Source: Streptosporangiaceae bacterium
GTDB lineage: Bacteria; Actinomycetota; Actinomycetes; Streptosporangiales; Streptosporangiaceae
Direction of reading: 5' to 3'
DNA length: 32,523 nt
Assembly: GCA_030038495.1 (NCBI GenBank)
Contig: JASHOV010000204.1
Location: forward strand, 1 to 32,523
A model generated the notes under the pieces. It worked only from the letters and a program-made list of their open reading frames with translations, was not told the DNA's origin and did no database searches. Position 1 is the first letter of the stretch, and each line of letters begins with the position of its first letter. Shown one piece after another: positions 18,567-26,800 of the stretch. Position numbers and translations under genes: made by a program.

Positions 18567-18641
18567 GGAGAGCGCGCCGTGGCGCCTGATTGGGTCTCGC
18601 CCCGTGGCCTGGCCGCTGGCGGGGAGGGCGGCGCGCTCTCC
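18567..18641. repeat. Inverted repeat 1: 13-bp perfect arms (GGAGAGCGCGCCG / CGGCGCGCTCTCC)
   Basis: Arms 18567-18579 and 18629-18641, directly after the permease stop codon. Confidence 0.8.
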
Positions 18642-18642
18642 G

Positions 18643-18730
18643 CCGGATCGGCGGGCCGCTGCGACTCCGCGGGGCCGCGGGGGTCGTCCCCGCAGCCAGG
18701 ACCGCAAGTCTGCGCGGCCCGCCGATCCGG
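18643..18730. repeat. Inverted repeat 2: 17-bp perfect arms (CCGGATCGGCGGGCCGC / GCGGCCCGCCGATCCGG) enclosing palindromic repeat copy C
   Basis: Arms 18643-18659 and 18714-18730; internal hairpin GCGGGGGTCGTCCCCGC at 18677-18693. Confidence 0.85.
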
Positions 18731-18815
18731 GCTTTCTAGACGCGGGCCACGGCATACGCCCCAGGCCGACTTACTGCCCGCCACACCCCGGCTGCGCGGA
18801 GAGGACACTGGGACC

Positions 18816-19655
18816 ATGCAGCGACGCCCGTATTCCTGGCTGCCCGCAGCGCGCGGCACGCCGACAGCAGAATTCCCCGCGCCAACGGCGCCGCTGCCGC
18901 ACAATCCGCCGATCATCACCCGGCAACCCGGCAGCACGGTGCACGGCCAGATCGAGGACTGGCTGGCCGACGCTATCGCGGCCGGCCAGCTGTCGGTCGG
19001 CGATCGGCTACCCACCGAGCACGATCTCGCGGCATGGCTCGGGGTCAGCCGGATGACGTTGCGACATGCGCTCAGTGAGCTCGCACAGCGCGGCCTGGTC
19101 ACCAGGTCCGTGGGCCGCGGCGGCGGCACGTTCGTCGCCGAGGCCAAGCTCGAGCAGGACCTCACGACGCTGGCAGGCTTCTCGGAGCAACTGCGTCGCC
19201 ACGGCAAGGTCGCCGGGGCGCGCGTGCTCGGCGCCGCCGAGATCCCGGCCAGCGCCGTTGCGGCGGCCGCGCTCGACCTGCCCGAGGGGGATCCGGTCAT
19301 CGAGGTCAGGCGGATCCGGCTGGCCGATGGCAGGCCGATGGTGATCGAGTACTCCCTTTTCCCTACTGCGCTGTGCCCAGGCATGGTGGACTGCAGGCTC
19401 GACGGCTCCCTGTACGAGCTGCTCGAGGACCGGTACGGGCTCCGGCCGCACCGGGCTCGCGAGTCCCTCGAGCCTGTCGTCGCCGGCGTGCGGGAGGCCG
19501 AGGCGCTCGACCTCGCGGAGGGCACGCCGCTAATGCTGGTCGAGCGGACCACGTATGCGCGGTCCGGGCAGCCGGTCGAGTACGCCCGCGACCTGTTCCG
19601 CGGCGACAGGACCAGGGTGGTGGTGTGGACCTCCGAGCTGGCCGGCGAGCTGTGA
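18816..19655 (+). CDS. GntR family transcriptional regulator, HutC/UTRA type
   Basis: VHGQIEDWLADAIAAGQLSVGDRLPTEHDLAAWLGVSRMTLRHALSELAQRGLVTRSVGRGGGTFVAE (wHTH) then UTRA-like ligand domain ending YARDLFRGDRTRVVVWT. ORF track start 18558 is upstream-extended. Confidence 0.92.
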   Translation: MQRRPYSWLPAARGTPTAEFPAPTAPLPHNPPIITRQPGSTVHGQIEDWLADAIAAGQLSVGDRLPTEHDLAAWLGVSRMTLRHALSELAQRGLVTRSVGRGGGTFVAEAKLEQDLTTLAGFSEQLRRHGKVAGARVLGAAEIPASAVAAAALDLPEGDPVIEVRRIRLADGRPMVIEYSLFPTALCPGMVDCRLDGSLYELLEDRYGLRPHRARESLEPVVAGVREAEALDLAEGTPLMLVERTTYARSGQPVEYARDLFRGDRTRVVVWTSELAGEL

Positions 19656-19907
19656 CCGGACGCGTGGCCAGCGCCCTTGAATATCGCAAAATTAGTTTCT
19701 CAACTGGTAAACGACGAATACGTGAGTCGCGTCTACTTATCAGTACAGATCGGACAGATCCTGGGGAGGGGGTGCCCGGTCCGGCCAGGCGGCCGTCAGC
19801 CTGGCCGGACCGGACGCAGCCCGGCGCTGCCCCTCATCCAGGTCTGAGTGGATCTTGACAAGAGCGGGCAGTGACAGCGGGCCGCCGGAAACGGTACGTT
19901 CCCAGGC

Positions 19908-20213
19908 ATGACCGTGAAACTGACAGTCCTGTACACCCAGCCCGACGATCCCGCGGCGTTCGACGAGCACTACCTCGGCGTGCACGTGCCACTGGTGCAC
20001 AAGATCCCCGGCCTGGAGCGGTCGGAGACAAGCAAGATCACTACGGCGCTGGATGGCGGCGAGCAGACCTATTACCGTATGGCGGAGCTGTACTTCGCCG
20101 ACCAGGCAGCGATGGACGCCGCGTTCGGCTCCGCCGAGGGCGGCGCGACCGCGCAGGATTACGGCCAGATCGCGCCGTCAGGCTCGCGGATGTTCGTCCA
20201 GGTCATTGACTGA
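19908..20213 (+). CDS. EthD family protein
   Basis: MTVKLTVLYTQPDDPAAFDEHYLGVHVPLVHKIPGLERSETSKI...YYRMAELYFADQAAMDAAFGSAEG: EthD-like ferredoxin fold. Confidence 0.88.
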   Translation: MTVKLTVLYTQPDDPAAFDEHYLGVHVPLVHKIPGLERSETSKITTALDGGEQTYYRMAELYFADQAAMDAAFGSAEGGATAQDYGQIAPSGSRMFVQVID

Positions 20214-20252
20214 GTCCAGCGGAACGACGTCTCTTCGTCCGCCGACAGCCGG

Positions 20253-22388
20253 TCAGCTGATCCGGGCCGGCCGGGGCGACGCGATGACCTCGAGGCTAAC
20301 CGGCTCCAGCCCGCTGATCTCCCACTGGCCGTCGGCGATGTCGACCGCGATCCTGGACTTGCCGACGCGCAGCCCGCTGACCCGCAGTGGCAGGTACCGG
20401 CCCGGTACCTCGGGCGCGCACCAGAGCTGACCGCTAGATACCTCAGGCGCGAACCGCAGCAGGCTGTGCAACAGCTGCAGCGGGGCAGCGGCCGCCCACG
20501 CCTGTGGCGAGCACGACGTCGGGTACGGCACCGGCGCCCCGAACTCAGCCCGGTCGAAACCACAGAACAGCTCGGGCAGCCGGTAGCCGAAATGCTCGGC
20601 CGCGTCGATGATCGCGCCAGTTACCCGCTGCGCCTGCTCGACGAAGCCGTAGCGCATCAGGCCCGCCGCGCACAGCGCATTGTCGTGCGGCCATACCGAC
20701 CCGTTGTGATAGCTCATCGGGTTGTAGGCGCCCATCGACGAGGCGAGCGTGCGGATGCCCCAGCCGCTGAACATCTCCTCCGACATCAGGTGCCTGGCAA
20801 CGGCGCCCGCCTTGTCCTTGTCCGCGATGCCGGTCCACAGGCAGTGCCCGATATTCGAGGTCAGCGCGTCGATCGGCCGCTTGTCCTTGTCCAGGCCGAT
20901 CGCGTACCAGCCCCGCTCGGGCAGCCAGAACCGCTCGTTGAACAGCTTCTTCAGCTGCTTGGCCTTCTTGCGCCAGGCGGTCGCGGCCCGCTCGTCACCG
21001 GTCTGCCTGGCCAGCTGAGCCCGGGCCCGGAAGGCCGCGAACGCGTACGCCTGAACCTCGGCCAGCGCGATCGGCGCCTCGGCGATCGTGCCGTCGGCGA
21101 AGTTGACGCCGTCCCATGAATCCTTCCAGCCCTGGTTGACCAGGCCGTCGCTGGTCTTGCGGCAGTATTCAACGAAGCCGTCGCCGTCGGCGTCGCCGTA
21201 GGTCTCAATCCATTCGAGCGCCCGGTCCGCGTTTGGCAGCAGCGCACCGATCGCAGCGTCCTTCCCGCCCCAGCGCTGCACCTCTCCGAGGAGCATGACG
21301 AACAGGGCTGTCGCGTCGGCGCTGCCGTAGTACGCGCTGCGGCCGTTAAGGGCGAACGACGCCGCGGGGCCGAAGCGAACCTCGTGCAGGATCTTGCCGG
21401 GCTCTTCCTCCGATCCAAGGTCGACCTGGGCGCCCTGGCGAGCCGCGAGCGTCTGCAGCGTGCCGAGCGCGAGCCCGGGGTCCCAGGGCAGCAGCATCCA
21501 GGCCGTCAGCAGCGAGTCGCGGCCGAACAGCGCCATGAACCACGGCGCGCCGGCCGCCACCACCGGCCAGCTCGGATGCTCGGGATCGAAAATCCGCAAC
21601 GCGCCAAGGTCCTCCACGCTGCGGCTGAGGACAGCCGCCAGGTGCCGGTCCTCGGTGCGCACCTGCGGGCCGCGCTGACGCCATTTGCGGAGCCGCTTGG
21701 CGGGACGAGTCGACTCAACGGGCCGACCGCGCGGGTGCCGCAGCTTCATCGCGACGCCGTCGTTCACCGCGACCGCCTCTACCGTGACGGTCCGCTCGCC
21801 GTGCGCGGGAACCTGCAGCCGCCACGTGAGCACTCCCTCGGCTACCGACGGGTTCTCGTCGGCGATGATCCGCAGTTCCTGCCGTCGCTCCCCGCGACCG
21901 CTCGTGATCACCAGCATCGCGTCGACCTCGGCGATGCTGGCCGCTGTTCTGGGCTTGGCCTGGCCCTTCACCTCGAAGAGGTCGGCGAAGTCGGCCTCGG
22001 CCGCGAGCGCGAGCACGCAGCGCTTAAGCTTCGTCGAGGTGTTGCGCAGGGTAATGTCCTCGCGCATGCCGTCACCGACGTAACGGCGCCGGACGACCAG
22101 CAGGGTGCTGTCGGCGTGGCCGGCCTTCGGTGGCATGCGCCCGAGGAACGTCGCGGCGAACGGCTCGCTCATGTGCATCGTGAGCGGCTGCGGCTCGGCA
22201 CCGTTCACGGTCAGCTCCCACCGGGACAGCATCCGGGTGTCGCGGACGAACAGGCCGTGCGGGCGGTCGGCCAGAATGTCGCCGCCCGGCTCGCTGATGC
22301 AGAACGTGGAGCCCTCGATCAGAGTGACCGGCGAGCAGGTAGCGCCCTGCCCCGGCGGCAAGTCGCCCGATGCCCAGGGCCCGGTCAT
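20253..22388 (-). CDS. Amylo-alpha-1,6-glucosidase / glycogen debranching-like enzyme with N-terminal debranching domain
   Basis: LIEGSTFCISEPGGDILADRPHGLFVRDTRMLSRWELTVNG...GAPWFMALFGRDSLLTAWMLLPWDPGLALGTLQTLAARQG...NQGWKDSWDGVNFADG...GWGIRTLASSMGAYNPMSYHNGSVWPHDNALCAAGL. Confidence 0.93.
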   Translation of the reverse strand: MTGPWASGDLPPGQGATCSPVTLIEGSTFCISEPGGDILADRPHGLFVRDTRMLSRWELTVNGAEPQPLTMHMSEPFAATFLGRMPPKAGHADSTLLVVRRRYVGDGMREDITLRNTSTKLKRCVLALAAEADFADLFEVKGQAKPRTAASIAEVDAMLVITSGRGERRQELRIIADENPSVAEGVLTWRLQVPAHGERTVTVEAVAVNDGVAMKLRHPRGRPVESTRPAKRLRKWRQRGPQVRTEDRHLAAVLSRSVEDLGALRIFDPEHPSWPVVAAGAPWFMALFGRDSLLTAWMLLPWDPGLALGTLQTLAARQGAQVDLGSEEEPGKILHEVRFGPAASFALNGRSAYYGSADATALFVMLLGEVQRWGGKDAAIGALLPNADRALEWIETYGDADGDGFVEYCRKTSDGLVNQGWKDSWDGVNFADGTIAEAPIALAEVQAYAFAAFRARAQLARQTGDERAATAWRKKAKQLKKLFNERFWLPERGWYAIGLDKDKRPIDALTSNIGHCLWTGIADKDKAGAVARHLMSEEMFSGWGIRTLASSMGAYNPMSYHNGSVWPHDNALCAAGLMRYGFVEQAQRVTGAIIDAAEHFGYRLPELFCGFDRAEFGAPVPYPTSCSPQAWAAAAPLQLLHSLLRFAPEVSSGQLWCAPEVPGRYLPLRVSGLRVGKSRIAVDIADGQWEISGLEPVSLEVIASPRPARIS

Positions 22389-22467
22389 CGCGCCCGCCCC
22401 GGCCCGCGCCTGCGGCAGCGGTCGCACCCGGGGCTGCCGCAGCGGCGCCGGCGCACCGAGACCGGCG

Positions 22468-22588
22468 TAACTGGGAGGATTGTGGTCCTGGCAGAGCCAC
22501 AATCCTCCCAGATAATGCTGTGCCCTCGGCGGACCCGGCCGCCTGCGGCCGGGTCCGGTGCCGGTCGGCGGCAGGAGACGCCGCCGAC
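22468..22588. repeat. Three consecutive perfect-stem hairpins in the intergenic region
   Basis: 22471-22485/22497-22511 (CTGGGAGGATTGTGG/CCACAATCCTCCCAG); 22530-22542/22545-22557 (CGGACCCGGCCGC/GCGGCCGGGTCCG); 22564-22572/22580-22588 (GTCGGCGGC/GCCGCCGAC). Confidence 0.85.
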
Positions 22589-22592
22589 GATG

Positions 22593-23681
22593 CTAGGCGC
22601 TGATGAGCCGCCGGCCGGCGGCCGGGATACGGCGAACGAGCCTGGACTCGCGCTCGAGCAGCCGTCGATAGAACCGCTCGTGGTCCCGCGCCATCCGCTG
22701 CAGCGAGAAGCTCGTCTCGGCCACGGCCCGGCATCTGTCCCGATCAATCTCGGCCACCCGGTCAACAGCGCTGATCATCTCCTCCTCGTCACGGCACAGA
22801 TACCCGGTCCGGCCGGACTCTATGATCTCCGTGGCGGCGCCGTTGGGGAAAGCGAGCACCGGCGTGGCGCAGGCCAGTGCCTCGGCCATCACCAGGCCGA
22901 ATGGCTCCCGCCAGGTGATCGGGTTGAGCATTGCATCGGCGTGCCGCAGCAGTTCCACCCGCTGCGCCTGCGGTATCTCCGACGGCAGTTCGTCGCCCGC
23001 ATCGAGCAGGGGCCGTACCTCCGACTCGAAGTAGGCGATCTCGTTGTCCTCGCGCATCTTGGTGGACAGCACGAGCCGCTTGCCCGCCTTCTTGGCGACA
23101 CTGACCGCGTGGTGCACGCCCTTGTCCGGCGACATCCGCCCGACGAACATCAGGTAGCCGCCGCCACCCGGACCGGCGCGGTACAGGTCGAGGTCGATGC
23201 CGTGATGGATCACGCCCGCGACCGCAACGCCGCCGCAGGCCTGGGCCTGGCGCGCCTGCGAGTTCGAGATGGCCACGATCGACGCGTGCTTGGCCACCTC
23301 GGTCAGGACTGGCTGCGTCTCGCCGTTGAACGGACCGTGGTTGGTCGACACCACCGGCGGCCTGCGCATTCCGCGCAGGCCGGAGATCAGCGGGCCGAGG
23401 AATGTGTGGTCATGGATGATGTCCATGTCCGCGAGCGACTCGTAAGCGGCGAGAACATGCGCTGTCTCCGGGACCGTCACGCCGATCGGCGCGATGGCCT
23501 TCGGGTAGAGGAAGTCGGTCGGCACCGGGCACTCCGATTCGCCGACCGTGAACAGCCGGACTTCGTGACCCAGCTTCTGCAGTCCCCTGGCGAGGTTATC
23601 GATGACGACCTCGGTCCCGCCGTAGGCCGGAGGTGGTACCGGCACCCAGGGCGGGGCAATCAGGCCGATTCTCATCTGCAC
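22593..23681 (-). CDS. GT4 family glycosyltransferase
   Basis: MRIGLIAPPWVPVPPPAYGGTEVVIDNLARGLQKLGHEVRLFTVG...YLMFVGRMSPDKGVHHAVSVAKKAGKRLVL...EPFGLVMAEALACATPVLAFPNGAATEII. Confidence 0.95.
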   Translation of the reverse strand: MQMRIGLIAPPWVPVPPPAYGGTEVVIDNLARGLQKLGHEVRLFTVGESECPVPTDFLYPKAIAPIGVTVPETAHVLAAYESLADMDIIHDHTFLGPLISGLRGMRRPPVVSTNHGPFNGETQPVLTEVAKHASIVAISNSQARQAQACGGVAVAGVIHHGIDLDLYRAGPGGGGYLMFVGRMSPDKGVHHAVSVAKKAGKRLVLSTKMREDNEIAYFESEVRPLLDAGDELPSEIPQAQRVELLRHADAMLNPITWREPFGLVMAEALACATPVLAFPNGAATEIIESGRTGYLCRDEEEMISAVDRVAEIDRDRCRAVAETSFSLQRMARDHERFYRRLLERESRLVRRIPAAGRRLISA

Positions 23682-24411
23682 TGCCTCCTCGTGTCGAGCC
23701 GCGTGACGATCACGCTCCGCTAGCAGCGGACATGCCTGCGCCCGCCGCTGGCGACTTTGGGGCGCGCTGCCGGTTTACGCGCTGGCCCTTGGGGCAAGCT
23801 GAGCCAGTCGGCCCAGCGGCCAGCACGCGGCGGCACGGGGAGATGGTCCGGTCGCGCCCGGTCCTGGTGACCCGGTCCCGGCTCCCGCACTCTGCGCACC
23901 CGCGGGGCGGTGCCAGAGTCAGGCCGACGTCACAATTACCGTACGTATAGAGCCGTTAACCGAATGCAATGTTCCCGCCAGAATGGCGCAGCAAACGTCT
24001 AAGGCGCCTAGTTGATCATGAGCGTCGGCCGGCCGCCGCTCACCTCGACCGCGTCACCTGGTCCGGCCGGACCTTCTCCCAGGTCCCGGCTCAGGCTCCG
24101 CTGGTCCGGCCATACCATCCGACACCCGGCAAAACCCATGACTGCAGGTTTGCGCTCTGACCGGCGCCGCCCACGAGGCCAGTGATGAGCGGCTCGCCGA
24201 GCGGGCGGTCACCCTCAGCCAGGCCGTTTTCCCCGGACTCCGGCACCCTCGGTTACCTGCTGGTACTCGCGGCCGGTGTCAGCCTTCTGGTCGTTGCGCC
24301 CGGCGGCGACCCCAGGGCCAGGGCACCATGACATGGCGGAGAGTTCCCGTTCTGGTGCAACGGTAACTTTCCGCCCTGATCCGGACGGGGTCGCCGCCGG
24401 GTCGAAGGCGA

Positions 24412-24714
24412 CCGGCCCATCGAGCCGATCGCCGGCGTGGCCGGCTGATGCCGCGCGAAGCCCCAAATCCACGTCGGCATCGTGGCGATCGGGACGGCCG
24501 ACACCGCCACGATGAACGCGATCAGGAGTCCGGCCGCGCCCAGCCAGGCGGCGGCACCCGCGTGCGGCCGGAACCCGATGGCGAACGCGACGCCGAGCAC
24601 GAGCGCGGAGGACACCGCGTTCCGCGTCGCACTGGCCACCACATGACCCGTGACAATGGCCGCACCGCCGACGTTCGTCGACACAAGCCGGTCGGCTATT
24701 CCGCCATTCATGTC
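24412..24714 (-). pseudogene. Relic of a DrrB-like ABC-2 transporter permease (N- and C-truncated, internal deletion)
   Basis: DMNGGIADRLVSTNVGGAAIVTGHVVASATRNAVSSALVLGVAFAIGFRPHAGAAAWLGAAGLLIAF|IVAVSAVPIATMPTWIWGFARHQPATPAIGSM follows the DrrB-type pattern but lacks N-terminus, a central segment and the C-terminus. Confidence 0.6.
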
Positions 24715-24853
24715 CTCGCAGACGCGCACCGCTTCGGGCTCGAGCGCACACTCGACGGGGTCGATGTCCTGGCCCGAAGCGTCGCCAGCAAGGATTGACC
24801 CCGCGACATCATCCGCAGCGGAACGGGGCACCGCGTGCGGCCGCGCACGGGAG

Positions 24854-25264
24854 GTGAGTCAGATCGGGACGACCCCTGCTACGCCGGATCCGACCGACGG
24901 TGACCCCCCGGCCGCGGAGTCTGAGCCCGACGCGAGGTTCACCTTCGCGAACGAGCGCACGTTCCTGGCCTGGACCCGTACCGCGCTGGCCTTCATGGTC
25001 GCGGGCCTTGGCATCGTGCAGCTGCTGCCGCCGTTCCCTGGCGTGCCCTGGGGCCGGCACGTGCTCGGCGTGCCCCTGATCGTTATCGGCGCGGTCATCG
25101 CTGTGGTCAGCTACGGCCAGTGGGTGCGCAGCCAGCAGGCGATGCGCCGGGGCGAGCCGCTGCCAGGCTCGATCCTGCCGAAGATTCTCGCGGTCTCGAT
25201 CACGATCATGGCCATCGTCTCCGCCGTGGTACTGCTGGTGTCGGCGGTGCTGAAGCCGCGATGA
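24854..25264 (+). CDS. YidH/DUF202 family membrane protein
   Basis: ARFTFANERTFLAWTRTALAFMVAGLGIVQLLPP: DUF202 signature NERTFLAWxRTxLA. GTG start at 24854. Confidence 0.9.
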   Translation: MSQIGTTPATPDPTDGDPPAAESEPDARFTFANERTFLAWTRTALAFMVAGLGIVQLLPPFPGVPWGRHVLGVPLIVIGAVIAVVSYGQWVRSQQAMRRGEPLPGSILPKILAVSITIMAIVSAVVLLVSAVLKPR

Positions 25265-25271
25265 GAGGCGT

Positions 25272-25604
25272 GTGGTCGCCGTGACCGGGCCGAACGACGA
25301 GCCGGCCCCTGACGTCGAGGAGGCCGATCCGGGCCTGGCCAGGGAGCGCACCAGCATGGCGTGGACCCGCACTGCGATCTCGTTCGCCGCCGCAGGTGCC
25401 GCGATCCTGAAGGACCGGCTGGTGCCGGGCATCGTCGTGCTGGCGCTCGGCCTGGTCACCTTGGGTCTGCCCCGTGCATTCCCGCGGCTTGGCACGGGTC
25501 ATGCCGCCAGGCAGCGCCGCCTGCTGCTGATCACGATCACGGTGACGGCGGTAGCCGTAGTCGCCCTCGGCGTCGCGCTGACCGCAAGGTCCGCGGGCAG
25601 ATGA
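25272..25604 (+). CDS. DUF202 family membrane protein (second, tandem)
   Basis: DPGLARERTSMAWTRTAISFAAAGAAILKDRL: ERTxxAWxRTAxSF DUF202 motif. Confidence 0.88.
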   Translation: MVAVTGPNDEPAPDVEEADPGLARERTSMAWTRTAISFAAAGAAILKDRLVPGIVVLALGLVTLGLPRAFPRLGTGHAARQRRLLLITITVTAVAVVALGVALTARSAGR

Positions 25605-25661
25605 CCCCGTTAGGACGGGAACGGGCCGGCCCAGCGGTGCGCAGCCGGCCAGCACGGGAGC

Positions 25662-26699
25662 CTAAACGTCGGGAGGACCAGACCGCCTCATCCGCCGCGC
25701 GAACCAGGCGGCGCCACTCGCGCTGGCCAGATCGCCCAGCGTCATCAGAGCCCGCGATACCAGTGCCACGACCGCTGCGTCGGCCCGGCTCAACACCGCC
25801 ACCAGCAGCGCGATCAGCACCACCTCGCGGATGCCCGCGCCGGCCGGGGCGAAGATCACCACGAAGCCAGCGCACCAGGCGAAGGCGAAGCTGCCGATCG
25901 CCAGCAGCAGGCCCGACCAGCCGCTCAGCCCCAGCCTTGAGCCGAGGAACCAGATCTGCAGCCCCAGCGCTATCCAGGCCAGCACGGACCAGAACAGCGC
26001 GACTGCCATCGTCCGGCGGCTGAGCGCCAGTTCGAGTTTCGGCTGGCGGGCAACCTGCAGGGCCATGTTAAGAATCTTGCTAGTCAGCCGCGGATAGAGG
26101 AAAAGGCCTGCGAGCGGGGCGAACAGGAATACCCACCAGTACGATCCGGCACCGTTGCCGAAGGGCAGCATGACCAGGCCCACCAGGATTCCGACCGCCA
26201 GCGAGAGCACCATGGCGAGGATGGCCGCACTGGCCGAGCGACTGCGCGGCACCCGGTGGGCGGAGCCCAGTTCCATCTGCGCGAGCACCGGCCAGACGGA
26301 GCCGGGTATGTACTTGCCGAGCTGGCCGACGAACAGGATCTGGGCCGCCGGGCGCATGGGCAGCCGTGAGCCGAGCCCGGCGAGCAGGCTCCGGTACACC
26401 TGTAGCTGCCCGAGCAAGTTGACAAGAACGCAGGCAAAGGCCGCTACCACCGCAGTGAACCCGAGCCGGGACAGGCCCGCCTGCAGATGGGTCCAGCTGC
26501 TGACTATGGCGTAGGCACCCAGCCCCGTCGCGACCAGGATGAACGACCACCGCACTGCCCGGCTGCGCGCCAGGCCGAGCACGGCCGCAAGGACCCTCGC
26601 GCTGCGCTGCCCGCGGGCTGGCTCCGGGTCCCTGACGCCGCTGACCTGCGGGCCGACGCCGTGGCTATCCACTGAGGCGCCGGTGCGCTGGTCGGGCAT
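25662..26699 (-). CDS. Lysylphosphatidylglycerol synthase TM region/UPF0104-like membrane protein
   Basis: Multi-TM protein with GQLGKYIPGSVWPVLAQMELGSAHRVPRSRSASAAILAMVLSLAVGILVG and PAGAGIREVVLIALL, typical of this family. Confidence 0.8.
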   Translation of the reverse strand: MPDQRTGASVDSHGVGPQVSGVRDPEPARGQRSARVLAAVLGLARSRAVRWSFILVATGLGAYAIVSSWTHLQAGLSRLGFTAVVAAFACVLVNLLGQLQVYRSLLAGLGSRLPMRPAAQILFVGQLGKYIPGSVWPVLAQMELGSAHRVPRSRSASAAILAMVLSLAVGILVGLVMLPFGNGAGSYWWVFLFAPLAGLFLYPRLTSKILNMALQVARQPKLELALSRRTMAVALFWSVLAWIALGLQIWFLGSRLGLSGWSGLLLAIGSFAFAWCAGFVVIFAPAGAGIREVVLIALLVAVLSRADAAVVALVSRALMTLGDLASASGAAWFARRMRRSGPPDV

Positions 26700-26800
26700 G
26701 CGCTATAGCCTAGTCACTGGTCACCGCGGGCCGCGCCCTCCTGGATCCGGCCACGGGCCATCCGGCCCTCGCGAGTGCCGATCCTCTCCGCCGCTAGGGT

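Noticed and set aside
21384-23723. 779-aa plus-strand ORF antisense to debranching enzyme and GT4
   Set aside because: Shadow ORF rich in Arg/His/Gln; real genes on minus strand.
23720-24250. Small ORFs such as 23969..24160 in the gap after GT4
   Set aside because: Short, no RBS or motif that I could support.
24866-24876. GGGACGACCCC as a fourth copy of the palindromic repeat
   Set aside because: Only 11 bases match, flanks do not align, and it lies in the coding start of the first DUF202 gene; likely chance.
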